Assembly: GCA_002347815.1 (NCBI GenBank)
Contig: DDXV01000040.1
Span: 1 to 58,361, forward strand
Direction of reading: 5' to 3'
Origin: Syntrophaceae bacterium UBA2251
Lineage (GTDB): Bacteria > Desulfobacterota > Syntrophia > Syntrophales > UBA2251
Length of the DNA: 58,361 nucleotides
The first letter of the stretch is position 1; every line of letters starts with the position of its first letter. This document shows, piece after piece, positions 18,549-27,169 of this stretch. Made by a program: the position numbers and the translations under genes. A model generated the notes under the pieces. The model saw only the letters and a program-made list of their open reading frames with translations, made no database searches and was not told the DNA's origin.

Positions 18549-18596
18549 GTTCGATCTCCAGGGTGAAGGGGCCTCGGCCGGATTCCGGACGGCGCG

Positions 18597-19292
18597 TCAC
18601 CGCGCTTCTCCGGGGCCGACGAGCGGCTCCAGCGGGCATCCGGCGCAAAGCGGTTTCTTCCGACAGAACGTCTTGCCCGTATGGACCAGCAGGGCATGGT
18701 ACTGGTTGAACAGCGGCGCCTCCGCGGGGAGGTATCGCATGAAAAGGCCCTGCAGGGTTGGATAGTCGGCGTCCTCCGGGATCATCCCGTGCCGGCACAG
18801 GATGCGTTTCGTGTAGGCGTCAACGACGAAAACCGGTTTTTCCCCCGCATACAGGAGAATGCTGTCGGCCGTCTCCGGGCCGATGCCGTTTACGGACAGC
18901 AAGGCCTCCCTCAGGCGTTCCGTGGGCTGGGCGAACATCCGGTCCAGATTGCCGGCGTAACGCTCATACAAAAAACGGATGAACGCCTTGAGCCGGCGGG
19001 CCTTGAGCCGGTAATATCCCGCCGGTCGGATCCATTCCGCCAGCCGGTCCTCGGAAAGATCACGGATGCGCGCCGGGGACAGGACGGCCTCGCGCTTCAG
19101 GGCGGTTACGGCCTTTTCCACATTCTGCCAAGCCGTATTCTGTGTCAGGATGGCGCCGACGATGACCTCGAACGGCGATTCCGCCGGCCACCAGCCCAGG
19201 TTCCCCCAATATGCATGAAGCCTTTCATACAGGGCGGGCAGGGCGACCTCCGGATTGTCCGGCCGTGACAATAACACGGCCCCCGGATCCAT
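18597..19292 (-). CDS. Endonuclease III-like DNA glycosylase (HhH-GPD, 4Fe-4S)
   Basis: 231 residues. The helix-hairpin-helix is LLSVNGIGPETADSILLYA (about 130-148), the catalytic aspartate lies in VDAYTKRIL, and the C-terminal cysteine loop (CRKKPLCAGC with an upstream spacing) is the Fe-S cluster site. In classical endonuclease III a lysine in the hairpin (GVGRKTAN) forms the Schiff base; here the equivalent stretch is GIGPETAD. A pure glycosylase, without lyase activity, is therefore more likely (as in MagIII-like enzymes). The start at ATG 19292 is 1 base beyond the htrA stop; a TTG at 19316 is possible. Likely role: base excision repair. Confidence 0.85.
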   Translation of the reverse strand: MDPGAVLLSRPDNPEVALPALYERLHAYWGNLGWWPAESPFEVIVGAILTQNTAWQNVEKAVTALKREAVLSPARIRDLSEDRLAEWIRPAGYYRLKARRLKAFIRFLYERYAGNLDRMFAQPTERLREALLSVNGIGPETADSILLYAGEKPVFVVDAYTKRILCRHGMIPEDADYPTLQGLFMRYLPAEAPLFNQYHALLVHTGKTFCRKKPLCAGCPLEPLVGPGEAR

Positions 19293-19293
19293 G

Positions 19294-20766
19294 TTACGAG
19301 ATCCGGATGGCGACAAAGAACGTGGCCTTCCCCCGCTTGATCAAGAACAGAAGACTGTTTTTCCCCGTTTTCCTTGACAATTCGCGTACGTAATCCTTCA
19401 TGGAGGCGACCCGGACATTGTTCACCTTGAGGATGATGTCCTGCGGCTGGATGCCCACCTCATCGGCCGGACTGCCCGGTTCCACCTCCACCACCACGAC
19501 CCCCGATTTTTTTGGCACGCCCAGGTATTTGGCGATGTCCGGCGTGATTTCCTGAACCTCCATCCCCAGGCCTTCCGCCGGGTTGCGGGTGCTGATCCAA
19601 TCCGCCCGATCCTTGCGCTCGGCGGCGACCACCGGAACCGTTCGCTCCCGGCCGTCGCGCACGAAGGTGACGTTGACCCGGTCTCCCACGTGCAGCGTGG
19701 AGATGATCATGAGCAGTTCGTGGGAATCCTTGATCGGCTTGCCGTTGACTTGCGTGACGATGTCGCCGGGTTTCAGGCCGGCCTTGTCCGCCGGATCCCC
19801 GCGGAAGACATCCGCGATCAGGGCGCCCGCCTGATCCTCGCGATGGAGGCTCCGCGCCATGGTTTCATCGAGGTCCTGGACGGAGACGCCGAGCCAGGCC
19901 CGCGTGACCTTCCCCTTGCTTTTCAGGTCCGGGAGAATGGTTTTCGCCATGGCAATGGGGATGGCGAAACCGATGCCCTGCCCCTGGGCGACGATGGCCG
20001 TGTTAATTCCGACGACCTTTCCCTCCATGTTGAACAGGGGCCCGCCGCTGTTCCCGGGGTTGATCGAGGCGTCGGTCTGGATGAAGTTATCGTAGGGGCC
20101 TGCCCCGATGACGCGGCCCTTGGCGCTGACGATGCCGGCGGTGACGGTCTGTTCCAGTCCGAAGGGATTGCCGATGGCGATCACCCATTCCCCCACGCGA
20201 ACGCTTTCGGAATCGCCGATTTCCACGACCGGGAGACTGTCGTTCGGCTTAATTTTGATCAGGGCCAGATCCGTTTTGACGTCCTTGCCGATGATCCGCG
20301 CCTCGTACTCCCTGCCGTTCGAGAGTTTCACCAGGATTTTATCGGCCTGTTCCACCACGTGATTGTTGGTGAAAATATAGCCGTCGTGACTGATGATGAA
20401 GCCCGAGCCCAGGCTCCGCTGTTTGAATTCGCGCCGCGGCATGTCTCCGAAGAAACGTTCGAAGAACTCGTCACCCCAGATCCCCCGGTCCATGGGCATG
20501 CGGAAGGGGCCGGTGCGGACGGTCTTCGAGGTGCTGATATTGACCACGGCCGGCTTGACCCGTTCGGCGAGATCGGCGAAAGACCCGGGGGTCCGGGTTG
20601 CATCGCCGCTGAGCACGGCCGACGCCGTCTGTACGTCCGGTCCGACAGGGCCAAAGGAGGAGCGGATCACTTCCACGACCGATACCACAAAGAAACCGAT
20701 CAGAAAGGCCAGAAGAAACATGATAAATGTTTTTCTGCTGTTGCCCTTCTTCCCTTCGTTACTCAT
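19294..20766 (-). CDS. htrA: Periplasmic Do-like serine protease with two PDZ domains
   Basis: 490 residues. A short cytoplasmic start and one membrane/signal segment (about residues 14-35) are followed by a trypsin-like domain: catalytic His in FTNNHVVEQ, Asp in KTDLALIKI and Ser in GNSGGPLF. Two PDZ domains follow (about 300-390 and 400-490). It is the usual DegP/DegQ architecture for envelope protein quality control. ATG 20766 is chosen because GGAGGTGGGT is directly upstream; a GTG two codons earlier lies within that ribosome site. A TTGACA box lies upstream but no convincing -10 was found. Confidence 0.93.
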   Translation of the reverse strand: MSNEGKKGNSRKTFIMFLLAFLIGFFVVSVVEVIRSSFGPVGPDVQTASAVLSGDATRTPGSFADLAERVKPAVVNISTSKTVRTGPFRMPMDRGIWGDEFFERFFGDMPRREFKQRSLGSGFIISHDGYIFTNNHVVEQADKILVKLSNGREYEARIIGKDVKTDLALIKIKPNDSLPVVEIGDSESVRVGEWVIAIGNPFGLEQTVTAGIVSAKGRVIGAGPYDNFIQTDASINPGNSGGPLFNMEGKVVGINTAIVAQGQGIGFAIPIAMAKTILPDLKSKGKVTRAWLGVSVQDLDETMARSLHREDQAGALIADVFRGDPADKAGLKPGDIVTQVNGKPIKDSHELLMIISTLHVGDRVNVTFVRDGRERTVPVVAAERKDRADWISTRNPAEGLGMEVQEITPDIAKYLGVPKKSGVVVVEVEPGSPADEVGIQPQDIILKVNNVRVASMKDYVRELSRKTGKNSLLFLIKRGKATFFVAIRIS

Positions 20767-20863
20767 ACCCACCTCCGACAGGGATCGCCCAAGACAGTTA
20801 ACAATTCAGGTACAATAGCACAGTTGTCAACAGAATGCCACCGGTGATTGAGGGTTGGGGGAT

Positions 20864-21691
20864 CTAAGGTCCGGGGCGGGCGGGGTCCCTCTCGGTCCGG
20901 ACCGGATTCGTCAGGGCGCCGATTCCCTCGATTTCGACCGTCACCGTATCGCCATCACGGAGAAAGAGCGGTGGCGTGCGGGAAAAACCAACCCCCTGGG
21001 GCGTGCCGGTCAGGATGACCGTGCCCGGCAAGAGGGTCATGGTCCGGCTCAGATCGCTGATGATGTCCGGGATCGAAAAGATCATGTCGGCCGTGCTCGC
21101 CTCCTGAACGACGGTGCCATTCAGGAGGGTGCGGAGCCGCAACCGCTGCGGATCCGGCAGTGCTTCCGGGGTGACGATCCAGGGCCCCAACGGGCAGAAG
21201 GTGTCGAAGCTTTTCCCCCGGATCCATTGGCCGTTCTGCTCCGAAAACTGCCAGTCCCGGGCACTGACGTCGTTGGCGCAGGTGTACCCCAGGACGGCGG
21301 CCCGGGCAGCGTCCGGCGAGGCATTCCGGACCTCACGTCCGATGACCACGGCCAATTCGCCCTCATAATCGACATGATCCGGACCGGCCCCGGGCAGCAG
21401 AATCGGGTCGCCGGGACCGACGAGACTGCTGGTGGCTTTCATGAAGACGACCGGGATTCTCGGGAGGTCCATCCGGGTTTCCGCGGCATGTTGCCGATAG
21501 TTCAGGCCGAGCGCGAGGATGTTGGGCGGGGCGACGGGGGCGAGAAGACGGCGAATGCGCCGGAACGTCTTCGCCCGGGTCGGATTGCCCGGAAATCGCC
21601 CGGGCAGGACCTGTGCCTGAGACGGATCATCATCGCAAAGCACGCCTGTCAGGACCGTGCCTTTTTCCGATAAAAAACGGATCCGCCTCAT
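20864..21691 (-). CDS. Fumarylacetoacetate hydrolase family protein
   Basis: 275 residues of the FAH superfamily. The N-terminal part ends in LALGLNYRQHAAE, and the metal site follows with VDYEGELAVVIG (Glu-x-Glu), then NDVSARDWQ, KSFDTFCPLGPW and ILTGTPQGVGF, the five diagnostic blocks. Family members are 2-hydroxyhepta-diene-dioate isomerases, acylpyruvases or oxaloacetate decarboxylases, and sequence alone does not separate these. It is transcribed away from the Mla-like operon; the intergenic gap to that operon (176 bp) probably holds promoters for both directions. Confidence 0.9.
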   Translation of the reverse strand: MRRIRFLSEKGTVLTGVLCDDDPSQAQVLPGRFPGNPTRAKTFRRIRRLLAPVAPPNILALGLNYRQHAAETRMDLPRIPVVFMKATSSLVGPGDPILLPGAGPDHVDYEGELAVVIGREVRNASPDAARAAVLGYTCANDVSARDWQFSEQNGQWIRGKSFDTFCPLGPWIVTPEALPDPQRLRLRTLLNGTVVQEASTADMIFSIPDIISDLSRTMTLLPGTVILTGTPQGVGFSRTPPLFLRDGDTVTVEIEGIGALTNPVRTERDPARPGP

Positions 21692-21867
21692 CGCGCTCCT
21701 CCCTTCAACCGGACGGTCTTTTCACGCGGATTTTAATGCCAAATCCGCATTGCCCTCCCGGGAGAGATATGGTAACATAAACCTATTGGATCGGCAACCG
21801 CTTTCCCGGGGCCGTCCGGCGCCGGCGCTGAAGGCGCACGCGACATCCCTCTGACGACGAGACGACC

Positions 21868-22662
21868 GTGGCGCAGATGGCCCAAATCCTCAAAACCCTC
21901 GGCAATCCCTTTGTGAAAAACGTCTTGTCCGCTCAGGAAACCCTTGCCTTTGCCGGGGTCGTCATTTCCAAGGTGTTCTCCCGTCGCTCGTACAACAGCG
22001 CGACGAAGATGGTCCTCGTCAATCAGATCTACTTCACCGCCGTGGAGATTCTGCCGCTGTTCATCACGGTCTCCATCATTTTCGGGTCGCTCCTGATCGG
22101 GATCGTCTTCGCGGTGATCAAGGATCTGGGCCTGGCGGAATACCTGGGGAGCATCCTCATGGGATTCGTGGTCACGGAACTCGCCCCCTTCATCACGGTT
22201 CTCCTGATCGCCCTGCGTTCCAGTTCGGCCATCGACGCGGAGATTGCCGTCATGAAGGTCAATCAGGAGCTGAACACCCTGTCGCTGTTCAACATCGACG
22301 TGCTCGATTACCTGTTCGTGCCCCGCATCGTCAACGGAATGGTTTCCGTCGTGCTCTTGAGCTGTCTGTTTTCCATCCTCGTCCTGGGAAGCGGCATGCT
22401 GTTTTCCTTTTTCATTTTCGGGATGGGCCTGGATACGTACGGAAATACCCTGTTAAATTCAACGAAGTTTTCAGATATCGTCATCATGCTTTTGAAATGC
22501 ATGACCTTCGGCTTCTTCATCACGCTGATCCCCATCCGTTTCGGTTTGCGGGCCTCCCATGAACTGACGAGCATTCCCGTGGCCGTTTTGAATGGGATGG
22601 TGAAGGTCTTCATTGCCATTGTGATCATCGAGGTGCTGTCATTGATCCTAAGATTCATCTGA
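21868..22662 (+). CDS. mlaE: MlaE-type ABC permease (phospholipid transport)
   Basis: 264 residues. Five to six membrane helices with the MlaE/YrbE conserved core: an N-terminal amphipathic part, FITVSIIFGSLLIGI, ELAPFITVLLIALRSSSAIDAEIAVMKVNQELNTLSLFNID (the glutamate/aspartate coupling region) and a C-terminal helix pair. GTG 21868 is the longest start; ATG 21877 is equally plausible and neither has a strong ribosome site. It heads an operon with an ATPase-like protein, an MCE protein and a lipoprotein. The system moves lipids between inner membrane and envelope. Confidence 0.9.
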   Translation: MAQMAQILKTLGNPFVKNVLSAQETLAFAGVVISKVFSRRSYNSATKMVLVNQIYFTAVEILPLFITVSIIFGSLLIGIVFAVIKDLGLAEYLGSILMGFVVTELAPFITVLLIALRSSSAIDAEIAVMKVNQELNTLSLFNIDVLDYLFVPRIVNGMVSVVLLSCLFSILVLGSGMLFSFFIFGMGLDTYGNTLLNSTKFSDIVIMLLKCMTFGFFITLIPIRFGLRASHELTSIPVAVLNGMVKVFIAIVIIEVLSLILRFI

Positions 22663-22697
22663 ATCTCTTCGAGCGAGAAGGGGACCTGAAGGCGGCC

Positions 22698-23129
22698 TTG
22701 CAGAAGGCCATCGCCCTGCACAAGGCCCGGCTGGGGATGGTGTCGGCGCAGGCGCCGCTGATCTCCAACCTGGACGCCTGGCTCAACGTGGCGCTGATCC
22801 GGCAGTACCACGAGAATCTGCCGCGGGACCGGGCCCGCCGTGAGGTGCTCGCATCCCTGGACCGTTTCGGGATGGGCGCCATCGCCGATCGGCGCATCTC
22901 TTCCCTGGAGGATCAGGAGCGGTTCTGCATCATGTTGCTGCGCGCGGCCATGGTGAAACGGGCCGTGCTGGTGATCGACCGCCCGTTCCAGATCATGCCG
23001 GATCTGCAAGACGCCCGTTACGTCGGCCGGTCGCTGAAATGGATTGACGATTTGTACGAGGAATGTCATATATTCGACTATGTTTGGATGAAGGACCACT
23101 ACGGGGCACTCCATGGCGAAGAACATTGA
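22698..23129 (+). CDS. Degenerate MlaF-like ABC ATPase domain lacking Walker A
   Basis: About 143 residues from a TTG at 22698. The same frame is open further upstream to about 22653, so the true start is uncertain. The content follows the second half of an MlaF ATPase: a Q-loop-like segment (GMVSAQAPLISNLDAWLNVAL, about 15-35), a signature-like RISSLEDQERFCIMLLRAAM in place of LSGGQ...LARAL, and a Walker-B-like AVLVIDRPF in which the catalytic glutamate is arginine. There is no P-loop anywhere. It sits exactly where mlaF is expected, between mlaE and mlaD, and overlaps mlaD by 17 bp, so it is expressed as part of the operon. Probably catalytically inactive. Either a retained structural subunit or a gene that lost its N-terminal half. 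Confidence 0.7.
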   Translation: MQKAIALHKARLGMVSAQAPLISNLDAWLNVALIRQYHENLPRDRARREVLASLDRFGMGAIADRRISSLEDQERFCIMLLRAAMVKRAVLVIDRPFQIMPDLQDARYVGRSLKWIDDLYEECHIFDYVWMKDHYGALHGEEH

Positions 23130-24066
23130 ACGGAAGGTCGGCCTGTTCATCGTAATCACGACGGCCTTGATCGTGGCCTCGGTGGTCTATATCGCCTACA
23201 AGAAGGACGTGTTCACCCCGACCCACACCTACACCCTCGCCTCGAAATCCGGCGACAACCTGACCGAGGGGATGCCGGTTGTTTTTTCCGGGTTCAAGAT
23301 CGGGAAGGTCGAAAAACTGGAATTGAACGACAACGGTCTCGTCATGATCCAGATCTCCGTTCCCCGGAGGCATGTCAAATGGCTGAGGACGGACACGCGG
23401 TTCGTCCTCGAGAAACCCATCATCGGCACCCCCCGGATCGTGGTGATGACGGCGAACTTTGTCCATCCGCTCCTGGATGAGCAGACCGTCCGGGAGATGA
23501 CCGTAACCAGCGACATCAACGAGATCGTGAAGATGATCCAGCCCGTACTGGATCGCGTCAACAGCATCGTCACCAGCGCGGACAAACTCACGGCCGCCCT
23601 GGCGAGTCCGCAGGGGGATCTGAGCCGGACCCTGGCGAACGCGCAGGTTCTGACCTCCAAGCTGTCACAGAAAGACTCGCTGCTCGAAATGGCGGTCGCC
23701 GATCGGGAAAGCGTCAAATCCGTCCATCAGGCCTTGACTCAGGTCAAGGACATCACCGGACAGGTCGACGCCATCCTGAAGAAAGTCGATGCCATGGCCG
23801 TCAAAACGGACGCGTCCCTGTATGGTCAGGACGGCGCCCTCGTTTCGGTCAGCAAGATTCTGAAGGATCTGCTCGCCAAACTGCGGAAGCTGGAGACCAC
23901 GGTGGACAACGTCAACCGCCTGTCGACGGACGCCACCGGCGCCACGGGCGACCTGAAAGGCCTGCGGCTGGACATCGAGGCGACGATCCGGTCCATCAAC
24001 GATCTGGCCGGGGACATCGACCGCCTGATTCCGCTGAAAAAGGAGCCGGAGATCAGATTGCCATGA
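23113..24066 (+). CDS. mlaD: MCE-domain periplasmic lipid-binding protein (MlaD-like)
   Basis: 317 residues. One N-terminal membrane anchor (about 9-28), then an MCE domain (about 37-115; GDNLTEGMPVVFSGFKIGKVEKLEL, with the conserved G-x-V-x-G-x-x-V-G-x-V core), then a long helical region (about 135-300) predicted as coiled coil. Such tails in MCE proteins form a tunnel or needle across the periplasm. It overlaps the ATPase-like gene before it and the lipoprotein gene after it by 4 bp (ATGA), consistent with one translational unit. Confidence 0.9.
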   Translation: MAKNIERKVGLFIVITTALIVASVVYIAYKKDVFTPTHTYTLASKSGDNLTEGMPVVFSGFKIGKVEKLELNDNGLVMIQISVPRRHVKWLRTDTRFVLEKPIIGTPRIVVMTANFVHPLLDEQTVREMTVTSDINEIVKMIQPVLDRVNSIVTSADKLTAALASPQGDLSRTLANAQVLTSKLSQKDSLLEMAVADRESVKSVHQALTQVKDITGQVDAILKKVDAMAVKTDASLYGQDGALVSVSKILKDLLAKLRKLETTVDNVNRLSTDATGATGDLKGLRLDIEATIRSINDLAGDIDRLIPLKKEPEIRLP

Positions 24067-24722
24067 AACGGATTTTCCCCCTTGTCTGCTGCCTGCTGAT
24101 CCTTGCCTGCGGCTCGAAGTCCATCCCGGAGTGGCAAGCCCTCGGCGCCAAGCAACTGGAGGGTTACAAGCAGGCCGCCCTGGAAGGCAAAACCGATCTT
24201 GCGGCACGGCACTTCCGCAAGGCCGTGGCCGAGGTGAAGAAAAGCGGCGATCTGGAGAGGCTGGCCCGGGTGCATCTCACACGCTGCGCCGTCCAGGTCG
24301 CCCTGCTGGAACCCCTGGACGATCGGGAATATCTTGAGATCGCGGCCGTTCTGCCGCAGCCGGACCATCAGGCCTTCCATGCGATGCTGAAGGGGGAGCC
24401 GGCCGGGGTCGAGGCCGGGCGCCTGCCTCCCCGGTACCAGGGATTTCTGAAGGCGTGGCAGAGGAACGACTCGTCCTCCGCCCGTGCGGAGATTGACCGG
24501 ATGGATGACCCCCTGGCCGTTCTGATTGCCACCGGCCTTCTCGTCAAAGGGCGGCAGTACGAGGCCGAAACCTTGAACCGGGCCATCGAGGTTTCCTCCC
24601 GCAACGGCTGGAAAAAGGCCCTCCTCACCTATCTCGATGTCCAGCAGGCCTCTTACGGCCGGAGCGGCGACCACGCCCGATCCGAGTTGATCCGCCGGAA
24701 AATGGATCTCTTGCGCGACTGA
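24063..24722 (+). CDS. Lipoprotein, probable outer component of the Mla-like operon
   Basis: 219 residues. A signal peptide ends in a lipobox LILAC at residues 12-16 with the acylated cysteine followed by GSKS. The mature part is helical and TPR-like in amphipathic pattern (repeated Ala/Leu-rich helices), with no recognised enzymatic motif. Codon overlap with mlaD places it in the lipid transport operon, in the position of an ABC auxiliary or periplasmic lipid-carrier protein such as MlaC. Sequence similarity to MlaC is not evident, so the role is inferred from position only. Confidence 0.75.
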   Translation: MKRIFPLVCCLLILACGSKSIPEWQALGAKQLEGYKQAALEGKTDLAARHFRKAVAEVKKSGDLERLARVHLTRCAVQVALLEPLDDREYLEIAAVLPQPDHQAFHAMLKGEPAGVEAGRLPPRYQGFLKAWQRNDSSSARAEIDRMDDPLAVLIATGLLVKGRQYEAETLNRAIEVSSRNGWKKALLTYLDVQQASYGRSGDHARSELIRRKMDLLRD

Positions 24723-25060
24723 ACGCCCCCCGCCTTGTCCAAAAGCCCGCACCTCTGGCGGGTGTCTCCCCCCTCCCGGAAAGGGACGGCGAGGGACTCT
24801 GCCATCCATCGATTTGAATTCATTCAAATTTCTTCGCTGTGCCTGCGTTAGGAACCCTTCGGCGCGTTTCCCGACAGACATTGAAGAATACGGACAAAAA
24901 TTTGGGTTGACAAGGGGAACGCGTTTGGTTATGACATTAAACAATAACTTCATTCTTGACAGTTCTTCGGGGTTTCGTCTATCAGCGGGCCTGCCCGGGA
25001 CGATCGGGCGTTTTCCTGCCTGATAACCTTGAAGAGCCTGACTGTGGGGGGGAACGTATC
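24723..25060 (+). promoter_or_regulatory. Intergenic region with two sigma-70 promoters and a palindrome
   Basis: No gene is apparent. An 18-bp near-perfect inverted repeat (ATTTGAAT at 24812-24819, mirrored at 24822-24829 around TC) resembles an operator. Two promoter-like elements follow: TTGACA 24907-24912 with TATGAC 24930-24935 (17-bp spacer), and TTGACA 24956-24961 with TATCAG 24980-24985 (18-bp spacer). Both would drive the flavin oxidoreductase gene at 25061. The region is more AT-rich than its flanks. Confidence 0.6.
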
Positions 25061-27091
25061 GTGGAAAATCAACGCAACGGGAAACGCCCGGACGTTCTGC
25101 TGGAGCCGATCCGGATCAACGGGATGGTCATTCCCAACCGCATCCTCATGCCGGCCATGCACCTGTCGATGGTGCAGAACTCCTTCGTCACCGATCAACT
25201 GGTCGAGTTCTATACGCCGAACGGGCCCGGGGCGGCGCCGGGGCGTTCGTGGCCGGGTACGGCATGGTGAACGACGATGCCGGCAGCGGCATCATCGGCG
25301 CCCACCGGGACGAGTTCCTTCCCGGTCTGAGCCGGCTGGCGGAGGCGATGAAACGGGGCGGCGGCCGTGCGGGTCTGCAGCTCAACCACTCGGGCCGTTA
25401 CAACTTCTCCATTCTTCTGGGCGGCCGGCCCTCCGTGGCGCCGTCGGCCGTCCGGTCGCAATTCACGAAAGAAGAGCCGCGGGCGCTTGCGACGGAAGAA
25501 GTCCGGCGGACCGTCCAGGATTTTGCCGACACGGCCCAACGCGCCCGGAAGGCCGGGTTTGATTTCGTGGAGATCCTCTCCGGGACCGGCTACCTGATCA
25601 GCCAGTTTCTTTCGGAATTGACGAACCGCCGTACGGACGCCTATGGCGGCTCCTGGGAAAACCGCATGCGGTTTGGCCTGGAGATCGCCCGGGCCGTCCA
25701 CGAGGCCGTCGGCGCGGATTATCCCGTGCTCTGGCGGATTAACGGCAACGATTTCATGCCCGGCGGGATCGGCCGGACGCGGATGCGGGAATACGCGGTG
25801 AAGCTTGTCGAGAACGGTGCCGACGCCATTTCCGTCAACGTGGGCTGGCATGAGTCCCGCGTCCCCCAGATCATCACGCAGGCGCCCCGCGGGGCCTTCG
25901 CCTATCTGGCGCGCGGCATCCGGGAGCGGGTGGGCGTGCCGGTGATCGCCGGACATCGCATCAACGACCTGGCCACCGCCCGGGCCATGATCGACGACCA
26001 CACGTGCGACCTGGTGGGGATGGGCCGCGCGCTCATCGCCGATCCCGATCTTCCCCGGAAAATCGCGGCGGGCCGGGAAAAAGAAATCATCCATTGCGTG
26101 GCCTGCGCCCAGGGGTGCTTCGATCACCTGTTCAACCTGCAGCCGGTGGAGTGCCTGTGCAATCCCCGGGCCGGCCATGAGCGCGAACGCCGGATCGAAA
26201 CCGCCCTCGCGCCCCGGAAGGTTCTGGTGATCGGCGGGGGCCCGGCCGGCATGACGGCCGCGGCCACGGCCGCACAGCGCGGTCATCGTGTGACGCTCTG
26301 TGAAAAAGAAGCGGTCCTGGGCGGTCAGCTCCTCCTGGCGGGATTGCCGCCGGGGCGGGACGAGTTTCAGGTCCTGGCCCGCGACCTCGAGGCCCAACTG
26401 ACGGCGGCCGGGGTCGCGGAGGTGCGGATGGGCGTGACGGTGGACGAGGCCTTCCTCGACCGCGAACGACCGGACGCGGTCATCCTGGCCACGGGCGCCG
26501 AGGAATGGGCGCCGCCCCTCGACGGCGCCGATCTTCCCCATGTGGTGGGCGCCTGGGACGTGCTCCGCGACCGGGTTCAAACCGGTCCGCGGGTGGTGAT
26601 CATCGGCGGCGGCGCCGTGGGGGTGGAGACGGCCCTGTTTCTCGCGGAAAAGGGCACGCTTTCCGGGGACATGGTCCGCTTCCTCCTGATCAACCGGGCG
26701 GGCGGAGCCCCTCGAGGACCTCTACGATCTGGCGACACGGGGGGCCAAGGATGTGACGCTGGTCGAAATGCTGGACCGGATCGGGCCGGACATCGGCCGG
26801 TCGACACGCTGGGGAATGCTACAGGATCTCGAGCGCCATCACGTGAAAACCCTTGCGAAGACACGCGCCCGGGCGATCACCCCCACCACCGTGGTTGTGG
26901 AGGATGCGACGGGCACCCGCGAGATCCCGGCCGATTCGGTGGTGCTGGCCCTGGGGTCCCGCTCCCGCAATCCGCTCGAGGTCCCGGTCCGCGAGCGGGG
27001 CCTCCCGTATCAGATCATCGGCGACGCCCGGAAGGTGGCCAAGGCCATGGACGCCATCCACGAAGGATTCGAAGCGGGGGCGCGCTTATGA
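25061..27091 (+). pseudogene. Old-yellow-enzyme family NADH:flavin oxidoreductase, two frameshifts
   Basis: About 675 codons encode a BaiCD / 2,4-dienoyl-CoA reductase-like enzyme. An N-terminal FMN barrel (VLLEPIRINGMVIPNRILMP) leads to the 4Fe-4S cysteines CVACAQGCFDHLF...CLCNP, then an FAD domain (VLVIGGGPAGMTAA) and an NAD domain (VVIIGGGAVGVETALFLAEKG). The frame breaks at 25213: the sequence TTCTATACGCC reads correctly (FYAERARGGAG) if one TA is removed. It breaks again near 26697, where a GCGG tandem duplication shifts the frame; without it the text continues RAEPLEDLYDLATRGAKDVT to the end. Both lesions are short tandem duplications, so polymerase slippage is likely. The GTG start at 25061 has a weak ribosome site. 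Confidence 0.85.
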
Positions 27092-27169
27092 GGCGTTTCC
27101 GGCGGGATCATGAGGCTCGGAGGCGGCCGGTTTGCACGCGGCCGGCACCCGGGCTTGAGGTGACGGATC

